NCBI GenBank assembly: GCA_036250195.1
Contig: JAVHZZ010000003.1
Location: 23,551,175-23,615,174 of the forward strand
Source: Mixophyes australis
Taxonomy: Eukaryota; Chordata; Amphibia; Anura; Limnodynastidae
Reading direction: 5' to 3'
DNA: 64,000 nt
Shown: positions 45,941 through 58,047 of the stretch, piece by piece
Position numbering within the stretch: the first letter of the stretch is position 1
How the letters are laid out: each line of letters starts with the position of its first letter
Position numbers and translations under genes: made by a program
The notes under the pieces: generated by a model
Databases searched by the model: none
The model's input: the letters and a program-made list of their open reading frames with translations, nothing else
What the model was told of the DNA's origin: nothing

Positions 45941-46859
45941 CATGGAATTCTATCAAACTCTGTTTTCCATCAGCAGTTTGATGCTGGCCCTAAATGCTAC
46001 ATTCCCATAACAACATAAAGCCAGTTTTCATTTTACTGTCCCCATTTATCTAAGCAGCTTCCAATGTGTCTATGTAACCCACGTGGCTCTCCGGTTTCCT
46101 GTGGCCCTCAACATCCCTAATAATCTTTATACCTTATTATGATACAATATCTTGAATCTATAATTAATGATTGACCTTAGTGTGTACAACACTAACAATA
46201 TACTATAGCTGTGTACAAAATAATGGTAACACAGTCACTATAGATTCCAATCCAAAGGTCAATTGGATTGAAATGTTCAACCATTCCAACTGCAAATGCC
46301 ACTGGCCCTATAGGGAGCTGGAATATTAAAACCAATAATTTCCTCATCTTCTGAATCACATCCTCAAATAAGGGCTTTTCGATTTCAGCGCAATGAGTGT
46401 TATTGCTCTCTCACTAAATGGTAACATTCATTTTTAATATTCCATACTGTAAATCTGACCTATTTTATCCTCTGTGTGTATAGCTGTGCACTACGCGTTT
46501 CACAGGCTGCCTCATTCCATAGAAAGTAAATTCCCACCTGCCTTTCAAAGTATTACCTCTGGCCATGGCATTAATAATGTGTAATTGCTATAACCTCTAA
46601 GAAACTACGCACAAACCGTATTAATATATTTCTGCTCATTCCATTACATAAAAAGCGAATCAGTCATGTGATACTTAGGTGAGCCCCTAAGACACTAGTC
46701 ACAACTCAGACAGTGCCTTAGTTATATGAATGTAGCACAAATAACCAGACGACTTCAAATAGACAATATTAAACCTATTGTGAATTAAATGATTTCTATC
46801 ACAGTAGTGAAATTATTTTTAGAGTACTGTTTACAGTAAGAAAATACATTGTCCCTATT
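45941..46859. other. Unassigned sequence
   Basis: Nothing recognised. Confidence 0.45.
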
Positions 46860-47205
46860 ATCATCATCATCACCATTTATTTATATAGCGCCACTGATTC
46901 CGCAGCGCTGTACAGAGAACTCACTCACATCAGTCCCTGCCTCATTGGAGCTTACAGTCTAAATTCCCTAACACACACATACACACACACACACACAGAC
47001 AGACAGAGAGTAGGGTCAATTTTGATAGCAGCCAATTAACCTACTAGTGTGTTTTTGGAGTGTGGGAGGAAACCGGAGCACCCGGAGGAAACCCACGCAA
47101 ACACGGGGAGACCACACAAACTCCACACAGATAAGGTCATGGTCGGGAACTGAACTCATGACCCCAGCACTGTGAGAAGTGCTAACCACTGAGCCACCGT
47201 ACTAT
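46860..47205 (-). mobile_element. tRNA-headed SINE, copy 11 (reverse, full length)
   Basis: Tail atttatttatatagcgcc with cgcagcgctgtacagag, then (CA)n, the conserved middle, and a head ending gagccaccgtact. Confidence 0.85.
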
Positions 47206-48401
47206 TAGAACTGTATACATGACAATTTAGATGGGTATATGTGCTAGACATAACTTAAGGCCATCCCTTCATGCTGTGAGCAATACTTTTGGGCTTTTGA
47301 CTGCTTTCCGTTGCCCAAATTTTGCTATTAAACAACCTCTCCAAATATGACAATACCCCAACGACTTCATTGATCTTGTCCCTTGACCATAGGTGGACAG
47401 ATTTAGAACAACTTTATAGAAGCGAGGAAGATGACTGCAGCATGAATATTATTATACATTTATGTCTAGATATTGACATTAAATGATACAATGTAGAAAA
47501 AAAAAATTTTTTTCGCGTAAGGTCGAGGAAACCATACTGATAAGAAAAGCATATTTTTTTTTACTTAAAAAATAAATAGTCAAATTGACCACTGGAAGCG
47601 TCTTTCTCCTATCACTGTTCTCATTATTACAATGGCACGGTAATGGCTGTGTATGCTGGGAATATGAAGACGTCAGGCTGTGTAGGACAAGTTATCGCGC
47701 TGCCGGTTGTTTTGGAATCCACCAGAGATGGCTCATTCAGTTATAGAACAAGTTCACATGACTTCCATCCCGCCCTCTTGTCAGAAGCATTTCTGCTTCT
47801 CCAGAGTTCTCTCCTGATATAAATATAATTGCTAACACCTCCGGCATAGCTGAGCTCATATATGTCTTATTATCTAGGTTCGAAACATGTGCTGTCTATT
47901 CCCTTTGATGTAATATATGTGAAGAAAACAATATTGACTTTTTAAGCAGATACATTGGAGGGCTTGTATTACGACATGCTACAGAAGGCAAAATGCATCC
48001 AAATCTCCAATATGTTTAAATTTCTCTAAGGGGAAGTAATGCCTTTAAAAAAAACTACAAAAAAAAATAATCTTCAATGTACATAAGATATTATAGTCAT
48101 AATCCGTGGGAAATTTCAGATGTAATTAATCATAGAGATATTAAACTGGATGCCCCTCCATCCTGTCTACTCCTGCCCTGGCTTATTAAGATTAATTCAC
48201 ATTAATGGTTTATATGTCATTGTGTCAACAATTGGGAAAATGTATTCCAATAAAAATGTTTTCGTTTCAGTTACATTTTCAAGTTTTTAAAGGAGAAAAT
48301 AAGATGTTTCAGCTATAATGTTGCCATTGCTGGCATAAAGCCAGCCGCATTGTTAGGTAAATCATTATTCATGAGATTGTAGCTTGTTATTTTTACTAGG
48401 A
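47206..48401. other. Unassigned AT-rich sequence
   Basis: Nothing recognised. Confidence 0.45.
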
Positions 48402-48727
48402 AACATGGTGGCTCAGTGGTTAGCAATTCTGCCTCACAGAGCAGGGGACATGAGTTCAATTCCCAACCATGGCCTTATCTGTGTGGAGTTTGTATGTTCT
48501 CCCCGTGTTTGTGTGAATTTTCTCTGGGTGCTCCGGTTTCCTCCCACACTCCAAAAACATACTGGTAGGTTAATTGTCTGCTCAAAAATTGACCCTAGTC
48601 TGTCTGTCTGTGTGTGTGTGTCTATGTTAGGGAATCTAGACTGTAAGCTCCAATGGGGCAGGGACTGATGTGAGTGAGTTCTCTGTACAGCGCTGCGGAA
48701 TCAGCGGCGCTATATAAATTGATGATA
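48402..48727 (+). mobile_element. tRNA-headed SINE, copy 12
   Basis: Head aacatggtggctcagtggtt, middle, (TG)n and tail gcgctatataaattgatga. Confidence 0.85.
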
Positions 48728-49240
48728 GGAACTGATGATATTGCATCATGCTAAAAGACCACTGACAGGAAAACTCTGCCTAAGCTTGAAGCATTCATTC
48801 TGAAAACAGATTTGCTTCACCTGCAGCAAAAACACTCAGGTCTGTATGAAGTATGACATCAACACTTGAGTTAGTTTCCTCTGGGACCTTAATCTGTAAA
48901 GCTAAGTTTATGTTTTGGCACCGATTAAAGCACACAACTATAAGCTCTTCAGTTTGAACCAGCAGATTTTGGATTTTTTGCAAACAAGACATTTTAAGAC
49001 CAAAGTATAACAACGCCACAGCTGTCAACTGGTCTCTGCATGGTCATTTCCCTGACAAGGAGAGGATATACTGGGTGTGGTTCGTTAAGGCACGCAAATC
49101 TAATGTATCACGCATGGTTTTTTTTAAAGCACACGGAATTCGGGCTTACACATGTCAGTGCTCGACTACAAGCTGATCTGTAGAAACGTCTCTTGTTGAA
49201 TACGGGTCTAAGTCCGCTCTGCTCTAACAGACAATAAACT
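48728..49240. other. Unassigned sequence
   Basis: Nothing recognised. Confidence 0.4.
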
Positions 49241-49352
49241 GCTGGATATATATCTGCCATCACATTTTAAATTTACCTCCCCCTCCAATACAACATGGTT
49301 TTGCCTTACTTACTTACTTACCTTTGCTAAACTTTCCTTAATGAATCAGGCC
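49241..49352. mobile_element. Right half of the gattcattaagg MITE
   Basis: acatggttttgcc...actttccttaatgaatcaggccc matches the right half of 16651-16971. Confidence 0.65.
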
Positions 49353-49379
49353 CACACTCATTAATGATAAAACATTAAA

Positions 49380-49845
49380 AAAAAGGTTTTTTTTCTTCCA
49401 TTAAATACTTTTATCATGATGTTATTAACGTCTACTGTACATAAATGCATTTTACAGTTGTTCCTGATTGCAAACACATGTTCTAGCTGTATACACAGCC
49501 GTCATCACTGGTAATCAGCACTTACACCCGACCTGTAGCTGGTGCCAGTGATATGACCGAAAAACACGTACTTTTGACATGCCCAAAGCTCAATTTGGAC
49601 GCTGTTGCATGCGCACGAGCCTGGCACACCCTTACTGTACATTGACTAGGGACATACGCCCTCTCCCCTCCCCGTACCGCCCAGGAAACCGTAGGCTGTG
49701 GTAAGTGCCCTTTGCGCTTGAAGATTAATTGGAAGTTCTTATGTTGTCTGGTGTATAGTCCATTTCTGAGCATGCGCAGTGCGATTTTACGTCAAAATAC
49801 GGCACATGTCAGCATTACGTTCCTTGATCAATCACGCCCACTGAG
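49380..49845. mobile_element. gggcctgattcat-family fragment with a hAT empty site
   Basis: On the minus strand it matches the segment around 16141-16560 but lacks the hAT. The target tgtataca is present once at 49488-49495. Confidence 0.6.
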
Positions 49846-49967
49846 TCAGTGGACAGCACAATGTATAATGAAGACTTAGTCAACTACGCCATGAAATTCT
49901 CTACAACACTCAGGTCCTGACATCAACGTGTGATGTCATATCATCGAGTTAGGTTAACCTGGAACCT

Positions 49968-50486
49968 TCTATAATATAAAAGCCTAGCGGCGTGTGTTAG
50001 TCTGTGTGTGTAAGAAAAAAAAAACAAGCTGCAGCGCCACCTGCTGGGCGGAGTTATACAATGACCTACTAAATTCTTAGCATTATCTAATATATAAAAG
50101 TAAAAGCCTAGCGGCGTGTGTTAGTGTGTGTGTGTGTAAAAAACTATTTTCTCAGAAAGGGCTCATCCAATTGACCTGAAATTTGGTATACTGACATTAT
50201 TTGACAAAAAAATTAGAATAGTGAAGTCAGTTAACTTCCATCATCCCCACTTCCCCCCGTGGGAGGGGTAGTAAAGGCTAAATTTACGAGTTGAGGGGTC
50301 AAACTCATTTTCGTGAGGTAATTTTACCTCATGAACACACATTAAAAAGGGCGCTTGCGTCGGGAAGTAACGCTCTTCCCCTGAGGAGGCCTGGGCTAGG
50401 CCCAAATGCATGACAAGAACCTTTTTAAGACCTTAAGTAGCTTGATTTGACTAGAATGCATGAGTATCATGCACGGGTTAACTTGT
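49968..50486 (+). mobile_element. Non-autonomous Helitron, copy 2, with two left ends
   Basis: A left end tctataatataaaagcctag lies at 49968 and a second, tctaatatataaaag, at 50086; both lead into agcctagcggcgtgtgttag. The right hairpin gcatga-gta-tcatgc and gggttaacttgt match copy 1. Either one Helitron was inserted into another or a 5' end was duplicated. Confidence 0.7.
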
Positions 50487-50746
50487 ATTTAATAAATCTA
50501 CATTCATGTTTGGGAACCAGAGCTAGCAAATGAATATAAGCTGTTGAACCAGTGGCCTCAATCAAGGATTTGCTATTCTTTCTCTCCAGTGAAGGAGCAC
50601 ATTCAACTTCCCAGTGGAATTCCTCTACTGTCTCTACCCTGCAGACTTAGAAAGTTGCACTTTGGCAAAAGTCAACTTATAGGTCACAACTGACAGGAAG
50701 AATTGAAAACCCCTCTAGGTCCAAGGTGCAGGGAACCTCCTTTAAA
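50487..50746. other. Unassigned sequence
   Basis: Nothing recognised. Confidence 0.4.
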
Positions 50747-51171
50747 GTAGCCTGCAGGGCTGTCTTTCTGACTGGGCACGATGGACAGGTCCCCGGGGCC
50801 CAGCGGACAAGGGGACCCGAGGCAGGACTCCTATCTAAAAAACAAAACAAAAAACTTACCTTTTACGGTCACCCGACCGCTCAGGTCAGGTCCCCGCTTT
50901 CGTGCTGCTCTCGCAGTGAATGTCCGGCGTGATGACGTTATCACACCCAACATTCACTGCAAGCACAGCACGGAGGAGCGCAGAACAGAGGAGCGCAGAA
51001 CAGCGACGAAGAAGAGAAGAGGATCGGATTTGGAGAACAGGGCAATTGAAAGGTAAGTTAAGGTGGTTTTGAAAAAAAAATTATTTATATATATGTATAT
51101 GTATATATGGTCCCCGGTGCACTGCTTTGCCCGAGGGCCCATAATGTTGTTAAGATGGCCCTGGTACCCGG
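50747..51171. mobile_element. hAT element (409 bp), cagggcc family
   Basis: The element at 50755-51163 starts cagggctgtctttctgac and ends gttgttaagatggccctg. The flanks gtagcctg and gtacccgg match 6/8. The right end is the same TIR as 16199-16501. The interior is GC-rich with a (TA)n stretch. Confidence 0.7.
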
Positions 51172-54100
51172 GATCCACTTGCGGAATCCGCGCTTCTCGC
51201 ACGGACAGTGGTACGTCGCCTGCTTGGGGACCTCCACATCCTGAACATCAATGGAACTGTGCGTTAATAAATAAAAGAATTACACAAAGTACAGTTTGGT
51301 AAAAGAACCGCTTGTCTTCTACCAATAATTTCCTGGAAATCTTTGCAGATAATGAATGTTCCTCAGTAGAACTGAGCTGTGGTGCTGTCAAGTCACTCTC
51401 TGTGTGCGCCGTGTGTGTTCATTACAGGTAGTCATTATGAAGCGAAATCTGACATGCTTTGAGGGATTTTCATTATCGTCCCCGTTCTCCATGGAGCCTA
51501 AAATAAAAATCCTTGTTCTTTTCTGTCTGGACATAGAGCCCGGAAAGCCCACCTGAAAATCTTATTGCTATCCTGCTGCATATACTGAGTTTCCCTCCAA
51601 CAGTAGGAACCAAAGGAGAGACGTGGATAACCTATCCTTACTGTACCACACTCCTGCTAGTTTCCCCTCTCTCGGGCCTGGTTGTTAAACTGCGCCTGTC
51701 ACCTACACGCAGAGGAGGCGGCCATTTTGTGGAGGCATGAGGCAAATTCATAGGCTGAATATTAGCTCAGCCCCACAAAATGGCTGCCTCCACTAGGTGC
51801 AATGTTAAAATAATCATCCCACCATTTGAAAGAAGAGCATTTTAAATTTATAATATGTCTGATAAATTGATCTACGAAGCTTGACCTAAATTGACCTACA
51901 AACAGTCTTGCTCACCTAATTACTACAAATTTAACTTTTCAATTGATCTATTAAAGTTATTTTATCGTTTACCAATAATCATTGTCTGCTGCGATTTGTG
52001 TGGTTCCAACTCACAAAGCGATTTATTAGCAAAAGCAAAATAATAACAACTAAATAAATAAGTACAACCGATACATACGCCGTTCTCTGCTGGATCCAGC
52101 TTACAGTCATTCAATCCTGAAGTCTGTGGTCCAAGAGACTGAATGCTGGTTCCAGAGACCAATATATATACATTTGGTGTTACAGTAAATACAATACAGA
52201 TGACTTGGTATGTTTTCATAGGTTCAGGCTCCATGACAGTCCAGTATAATGTAGTTCATAGGTCAGTTCAAACGACGCCCTCCAAGGGTGGGGGTCAGCT
52301 CTCTAATCAGATGCATACTAATCTTCCCGCCGAAAGCTTGTTCAAACTGGTCTATTTACATTATACACACAATATCATTCTGATCACTAATCCCCTATAT
52401 TCAATAACTCGCATACGCAAGGTGCGATCTCATAGCCGATGAAACTGGATCACTAAGGATAAATAGGGTATTAGAATAACACCAAACATGATATGTTTCC
52501 TTTAACCTGAACCTTAGAACCTTAGAGAACCTTAGTGTTTCTTACCATTATCATATATAACTATAAATTCAATAACATCTAAAGATCAAAAAGATGTCTT
52601 TCTGCGCAATTAATCCCGGAGCAGCCTCTTATCTTAAAATGTACAATCCCTTCTATGTACTCATACATCTATATAAAAACCACAATATTAAGAGAAGTTG
52701 GCGCTTAAGGATATAACATATAAAACACCCACACAAGTCCTACAATAAATAAAGTCACTATTTCTTGATGACAGTATTCAAATGGAGTGTGAAATTCCTC
52801 TTCTTTAATTATCTTCGTAGTGGATATTTCTCCAATCGACATATATAAAAAAATATATATAAAATTGACATAGCATAGCCTGTTTATACCAAACTGAAAT
52901 ATTCACATGAAAAGACCTTTTAATGACCCGTGTCTTCTATTATACAACAACACCACGTGATGAAAAAGATCCTCATTAACCCCTCATGGGTATGCACTTA
53001 CTAGAGGATGATAGAAAATAAGCGATGTAAATCTGGCATGTGTAATGGTCTTTCTTCGTTTCTGATCTTTATTCCATAAAGCAAACTTCCACTCCGTCAT
53101 AATAATAGAAAAGAGAAGATTCCATAGTGTAAAATCCTTACAATATTTATTAATAAAACACCGCTCATAGACAACTTCATGAACGATAAACAGACACCGC
53201 TACATGAGGAGAGGGTGGACCCTTACCCTACGATCTTCCAAACAAGCGTGATAGATCTTATTACAGCCGCCGTAGATGTCCCGGGTAACACTTCAGCGCT
53301 GCACGCCGTTCGGGGAGGGCTGGGGTTTCCACTTCCAAAATCCCCTGTTCAGCGTCTTATGTCACTCACTAACGTCTGCCGACGCGTTTCGATTCAACAA
53401 TCTTTATCCAGGCGTAGTGAGTGACCAAAACTGACAATCCTTTATACCTTGAAGTGCATTTGAATATATTGTCCCCAATAACATCTGTTCATAAACGACC
53501 GTGGGTTGGAACTATTATAAAAATGAACTATATACAAGTAAATGTGCAAGTGTAAGTGTAGGTGTGTGTCATTTATCGCGCGATTGCGTCATAACACGTG
53601 GCGCACTGATCGCAATTGCACAGTAAAACAATATTAATCAATATAGTTTCTTTCATCCAATTATTTGCCTTTGACAAATTCAATAAATAGTGAGAAATAA
53701 TACAATACAGTTATACTCTTCAGTACTGAGATATATACACAAAACATGGATGCTCCTAACTGTTCAATTTGAAGCCCATCCACTTTAATATTGTTCCCAG
53801 GGGTCTGAGGTAATGTACATGGTCATTGACTGACCTCAGTAGGCCTACCACGGCCAGTGATTATTTTTATATTTAGGAGGGTGCTCAGGTTTCTGATTAG
53901 ATGGGGAAGTGGCATGCTGAAGTAACTCTCATTGGTGAACGTGGACTTGCAATTTCCAGTTAAGCAATATTTGTTTAGCCAGGGTAATATAAAAAATTGC
54001 CTCAAAGCTGTAGTTGGTTCCTAGTGAATTAATATACTGCATTCCCATGAATATTGGTTCAGACCACAATATGGCCGCCGTCGCTGCTGGTAGGCAACAG

Positions 54101-54678
54101 CTGCACTTTAAGTCTCCCACGAGGGCTGACTGCACTGCCGTTATCTGAATTAAATCATTGCTGACAGAACGTGGCACTATTTGTCAGCTCATAATGCAAT
54201 AAAATAAATATGTTGGTTTTGGGTAATGACTGAGAAAGATGTTATTCTGTTTCCTGCCTCAGACAGTGAAATGATTACGCTCATTGCTGAGCACAAACGG
54301 CGATACCTAAAGCTGTCTTTCTGGATTACCAAAATATCAACACACAAAGCAAATTGCAGCCAAGGCTTCAATGTGGATAAAGTGATGATGATTAATTACC
54401 TGGATTAATTAAATATGTCAGAGCTCTGAAAGATATTAGACGTCAGAGCATGTTCCACTAATTAGGAATTTTTAGAGCAAGCGACTTCATCACAATGGCG
54501 GGTTAAAGTTGACGGTACAAGCAGACTCGCTCGTCGGCAATTTCTATATATCCAGCCATTACCAGAGAAGTAGCTGGTGTGACAAGCGATCTTTTCAAGA
54601 GGTGAAGCAACAGCGTGGTCTAATATTAGCAAGCAATACGAACATAGGTGTATATAAAAGCGGCCATCACATGACAAC
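51172..54678. other. Largely unassigned 3.5-kb stretch
   Basis: A small inverted pair around ggcggccattttgtgg / ccccacaaaatggctgcc (51717-51785) is MITE-like. A motif gacgcgtttcgattcaac (53381) followed by tttatccagg resembles sequence I have seen near frog retroelement ends, but this is not established. No gene recognised. Confidence 0.4.
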
Positions 54679-54775
54679 ATAGCAACCAATCAGATTCTAG
54701 CTGTGATTTATTTAGTAGCTATAGGCAACATCTCCACTTTTTCAAACCTGCAGTTTAGTAAATACACCCATAGGA
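54679..54775. mobile_element. Deleted copy of the palindromic MITE
   Basis: agcaaccaatcagattctag and ataggcaacatctccacttt lie close together, followed by cagtttagtaaatacaccc. Most of the left arm is missing. Confidence 0.65.
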
Positions 54776-55427
54776 GTCTATATTTTTGAGTTGCGGTGAG
54801 AGAAAAATCTGAAGAAAACAGAACGGTTACAAAAAATATACAGTAATAAAAAAAACCATATATAATAAAATGTTTAAAAAAAATGTAAAAATAAAAAATC
54901 TGATTCAAAAGAAAGGATTAATTTAAATAAATAAATCCTTTATTTTAATGTGCCCCCAACACCCTGAGAAGGTGATAACGATAGGTCGAGGTAAATAGGC
55001 GTCCCCACGCTTTGTATAGTGAAGCTTCGCTGGAGCCCCCCAGTCTTCTCTGACCCGGGGGCTTTGTTACATAGGCAGAAGCCCTAAATCTGGCGACATT
55101 TTCTGCCAACTCTCCAGCTTTCCCCCTGTAATAAATAGTACAGTACAAGATCCCACCTCTGCCGATGTAAGCTGGTCACATCTAGGGTCCTTTGCAGGCT
55201 CGTGGCCCATATAGGAAAAATTTGATTTAGGGGTGTCGCAAACCACCCAACAGCCTGTGTTTCGGGAATTGGGAAAATGGCACCCGTTCACCATACATCC
55301 CGACAATCCCGATTTTGGAGGGGCATCCCATTTAGTGGATTGCAAAAGGGGCGTGGTTTAACATGAAAGTGGGTGGAGTTTTACCTAGATTTGTCCAAGA
55401 TGTGTGTGGGCTGAGTTTGGGTGGGGG
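54776..55427. other. Unassigned sequence
   Basis: The block catacatcccgacaatcccg (about 55293) resembles hAT ends of the catacttgcc group, but no partner end was found. Confidence 0.4.
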
Positions 55428-55710
55428 CAGTGGCGCACGCAGGGGGGGGTTTCTGGGTCTCTGCTAGGTAAGTGCCAACCATAGCGGCACTGTACTATAC
55501 AGCAGCCGCGGCGCTGTTAAAGAAGCATTCACGGCGGTGCTGTATTGTATACAGCACTGCCGCGGACGCTTCTTTGACAGCGCCGCGGCTGCTGTATAGT
55601 ACAGTGCTCGCTGCCGAAGCGGGCGCATGCGCAGCAGCTCTCTTGCGTGTTTTTTTTTTTTTGGTCGGGGGGGGAAACCCCCCATCCTGACAATCCTGCG
55701 TGCGCCCCTG
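55428..55710. mobile_element. hAT element (283 bp) with nested GC-rich palindromes
   Basis: Ends cagtggcgcacgcagg and cctgcgtgcgcccctg. The interior repeats cagcgccgcggctgctgta in both orientations. Same family as 37988-38251. The flanks are G-runs, so the target duplication cannot be judged. Confidence 0.75.
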
Positions 55711-57377
55711 GGGGGGGCTTATTTTGTCCCACTTTCCTGATTCCAAATGTTGGGAGGGGTGCATTCACTGCTGCAGAACAGGCGAGTGTGTTATACTATC
55801 TAACATCAGGGCAGGGAGGACAAAAATCTCCTTTCTGGGGAGATCTAGTGAGTCTCACTCTCACGAGATCTCCTCAGTAAGGAGATTGCTGAGCGCCGCG
55901 GAAGGACTACAGTGACAGGCTCAGCAGCATTGATCGGGCCGGTGGCGCCCCCGCACCGATCAATAATGTCGCTGAGCACTGTCACGGTCCCCCTGGATGT
56001 CCGAGGCCCCTGTTACACCTCGGGTTAATCCGGCCCTGGGGTTTATCGAACCTTTCTGGATCGTATGTTGACAAACAAGAACCATTTTTACACTCCCCAT
56101 AATCTGCCTCCTCTTTTGACACGTTACAAATGTCTTAATCCTCAGCCTTTCATCCTCTAACCCCACTGCCAAGAACAGCGTCTAAACGCAGCTCCGAGTA
56201 CCCATCACCATGGGGATCGTCTTCAGAGGAGGCGAAGCAACACGTTGACAAAAATAGCTGGGTGAATGATGGGAAAATTACACACTGGCAGCGGAAAAAA
56301 ATGTCATTTTATGGCTGTGAAGGGCGGATGGTGAGGGGTAATTGAACAAGTGCTTTGTCTTATAAGGTCAGAATAGTAAGATGTGTGTGTGTGTGATATG
56401 TAACAAAGACAGAGTTATACAGGAGTTTGCCCTTGGCTCCCAGGAGGATAGATGTGTTATCTATACAAAGCGTTTCGCCAAGTGTCCTTAATATGTGAGA
56501 AGTAGACAATACACATATCCATTCTACACATCTCTTGTGTGTTTTTAATGATATTCCTTTGTATTTGGTGTGTAAGATAATTTTATCACATACTGGGCAT
56601 GTATTTAGGTTTACAATGTAGGTTAACTCTAAGAACATACTACGCATATAAATGTTTCTTTATAAAGACATATGACCTGGTCTGTGTGTGTGTGTGGGAA
56701 GGGGGGTATCTAAAGACAAGTAGTTACTTAGATTTCTCTTTAATTAATTAATTTGTACTTTGCGTATAATAAAAGGAAGCTTTGATCATTCAAAGTTCTA
56801 AGCGTCTCAAGTGATGCAAGAGACAGTAGCTATATTTCCATTACACTGCTCGGTGTAGTGAACTAAGCAACGTGAAAAGAAAGAATTAATTTCTCTGAAA
56901 ATCCTTAAGATGTTGCCCGATCCATGCTGCCATATTTCCTGTGAACATCATTTCACATCCCCTAACCCACAACTGGTTGTTACAATGGCCAATTTAAAAT
57001 CTGCATGGTGAACTTCAAAGTCCAGCCTGCTAATTCTTTAGGAGTACCCCCTTCATTTAGATGAACTTTGTTACTCTCCTCCAAAATTTTTGCTCGTTCT
57101 AGCTTCATATATGTCGTAAATGAATAATGAGAGTGAGGGGACATGGAGGTTTCGTTCCAAGGAGAACCCCAATGCTCAGCAAGGAACACCCCCAATTTGC
57201 ATCACTGTTCCCATCAAATTTTAGTAGCCTGTTTGAGTAACATGTTAGTAACATTTAGTAACATGTTTGAAAATGACTGTTCCCCTTAAAATACATAGAA
57301 AGTGCTCCCTCGCCCACAGAAGCAAATTAAAAAAATAAAATGTAAAAAGAAGAAAACCATTGAGGACAATGTGTGGA
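55711..57377. other. Unassigned sequence
   Basis: Nothing recognised. Short frames have no recognised domain. Confidence 0.45.
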
Positions 57378-57645
57378 CATAAAGTCATATTTGCCTAATC
57401 TCCCGGAATTACGGAAGAGTAGGCAAAGCTCCCACATTTGTTGAAATTCACGGCATTGAATGGAGGGGGGTGTCTTTATCGCGTCATTAAGCCCCGCCCC
57501 CGCTATTCAATGCTGTGAATGATGGCTTTTTATAGTGGGGGCGGGGCTATGGTGATGAATGGTAACCACGCGTCCCTCCTACCCCTTGTCACATGACTTC
57601 TCCCCAGGGGGAGAAATCTTAAAAGTTGGCATGTATGTATAAAGT
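57378..57645. mobile_element. Short hAT element (252 bp)
   Basis: The element at 57386-57637 starts catatttgcctaatctccc and ends aaaagttggcatgtatg. The flanks cataaagt and tataaagt match 7/8. The interior has the inverted pair gccccgcccccgctattcaa / tagtgggggcggggc. Related to 29905-30185. Confidence 0.75.
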
Positions 57646-57693
57646 ACATATAATATACTATTATATTACATTGCGAAGAACTTGTCAGATGTT

Positions 57694-58047
57694 GGGCAGC
57701 ACGGTGGCTCAGTGGTTAGCACTTCTGCCTCACAGCACTGGGGTCATGAGTTTGATTCCCAACCATGGCCTTATCTGTGAGGAGTTTGTATGTTCTCCCT
57801 GTGTTTGCGTGCGTTTCCTCCGGGTGCTCCGGTTTCCTCCCACACTCCAAAAACATACTGATAGGTTAATTGGCTGCTATCAAAATTGACCCTAGTCTTT
57901 CTCTGTCTGTCTGTCTGTCTGTCTGTGTATATTAGGGAGTTTAGACTGTAAGCCCCAATGGGGCAGGGACTGATGTGAGTGAGTTCTCTGTACAGCGCTG
58001 CGGAATCAGTGGCGCTATTTAAATAAATAGTGATGATGATGATGATG
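57694..58047 (+). mobile_element. tRNA-headed SINE, copy 13 (best preserved)
   Basis: Head gggcagcacggtggctcag with A-box-like tggctcagtgg and B-box-like gagtttgattcc. Then the conserved middle, a (TCTG)n stretch and the tail gcgctatttaaataaatag with (GAT)n. Confidence 0.9.
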
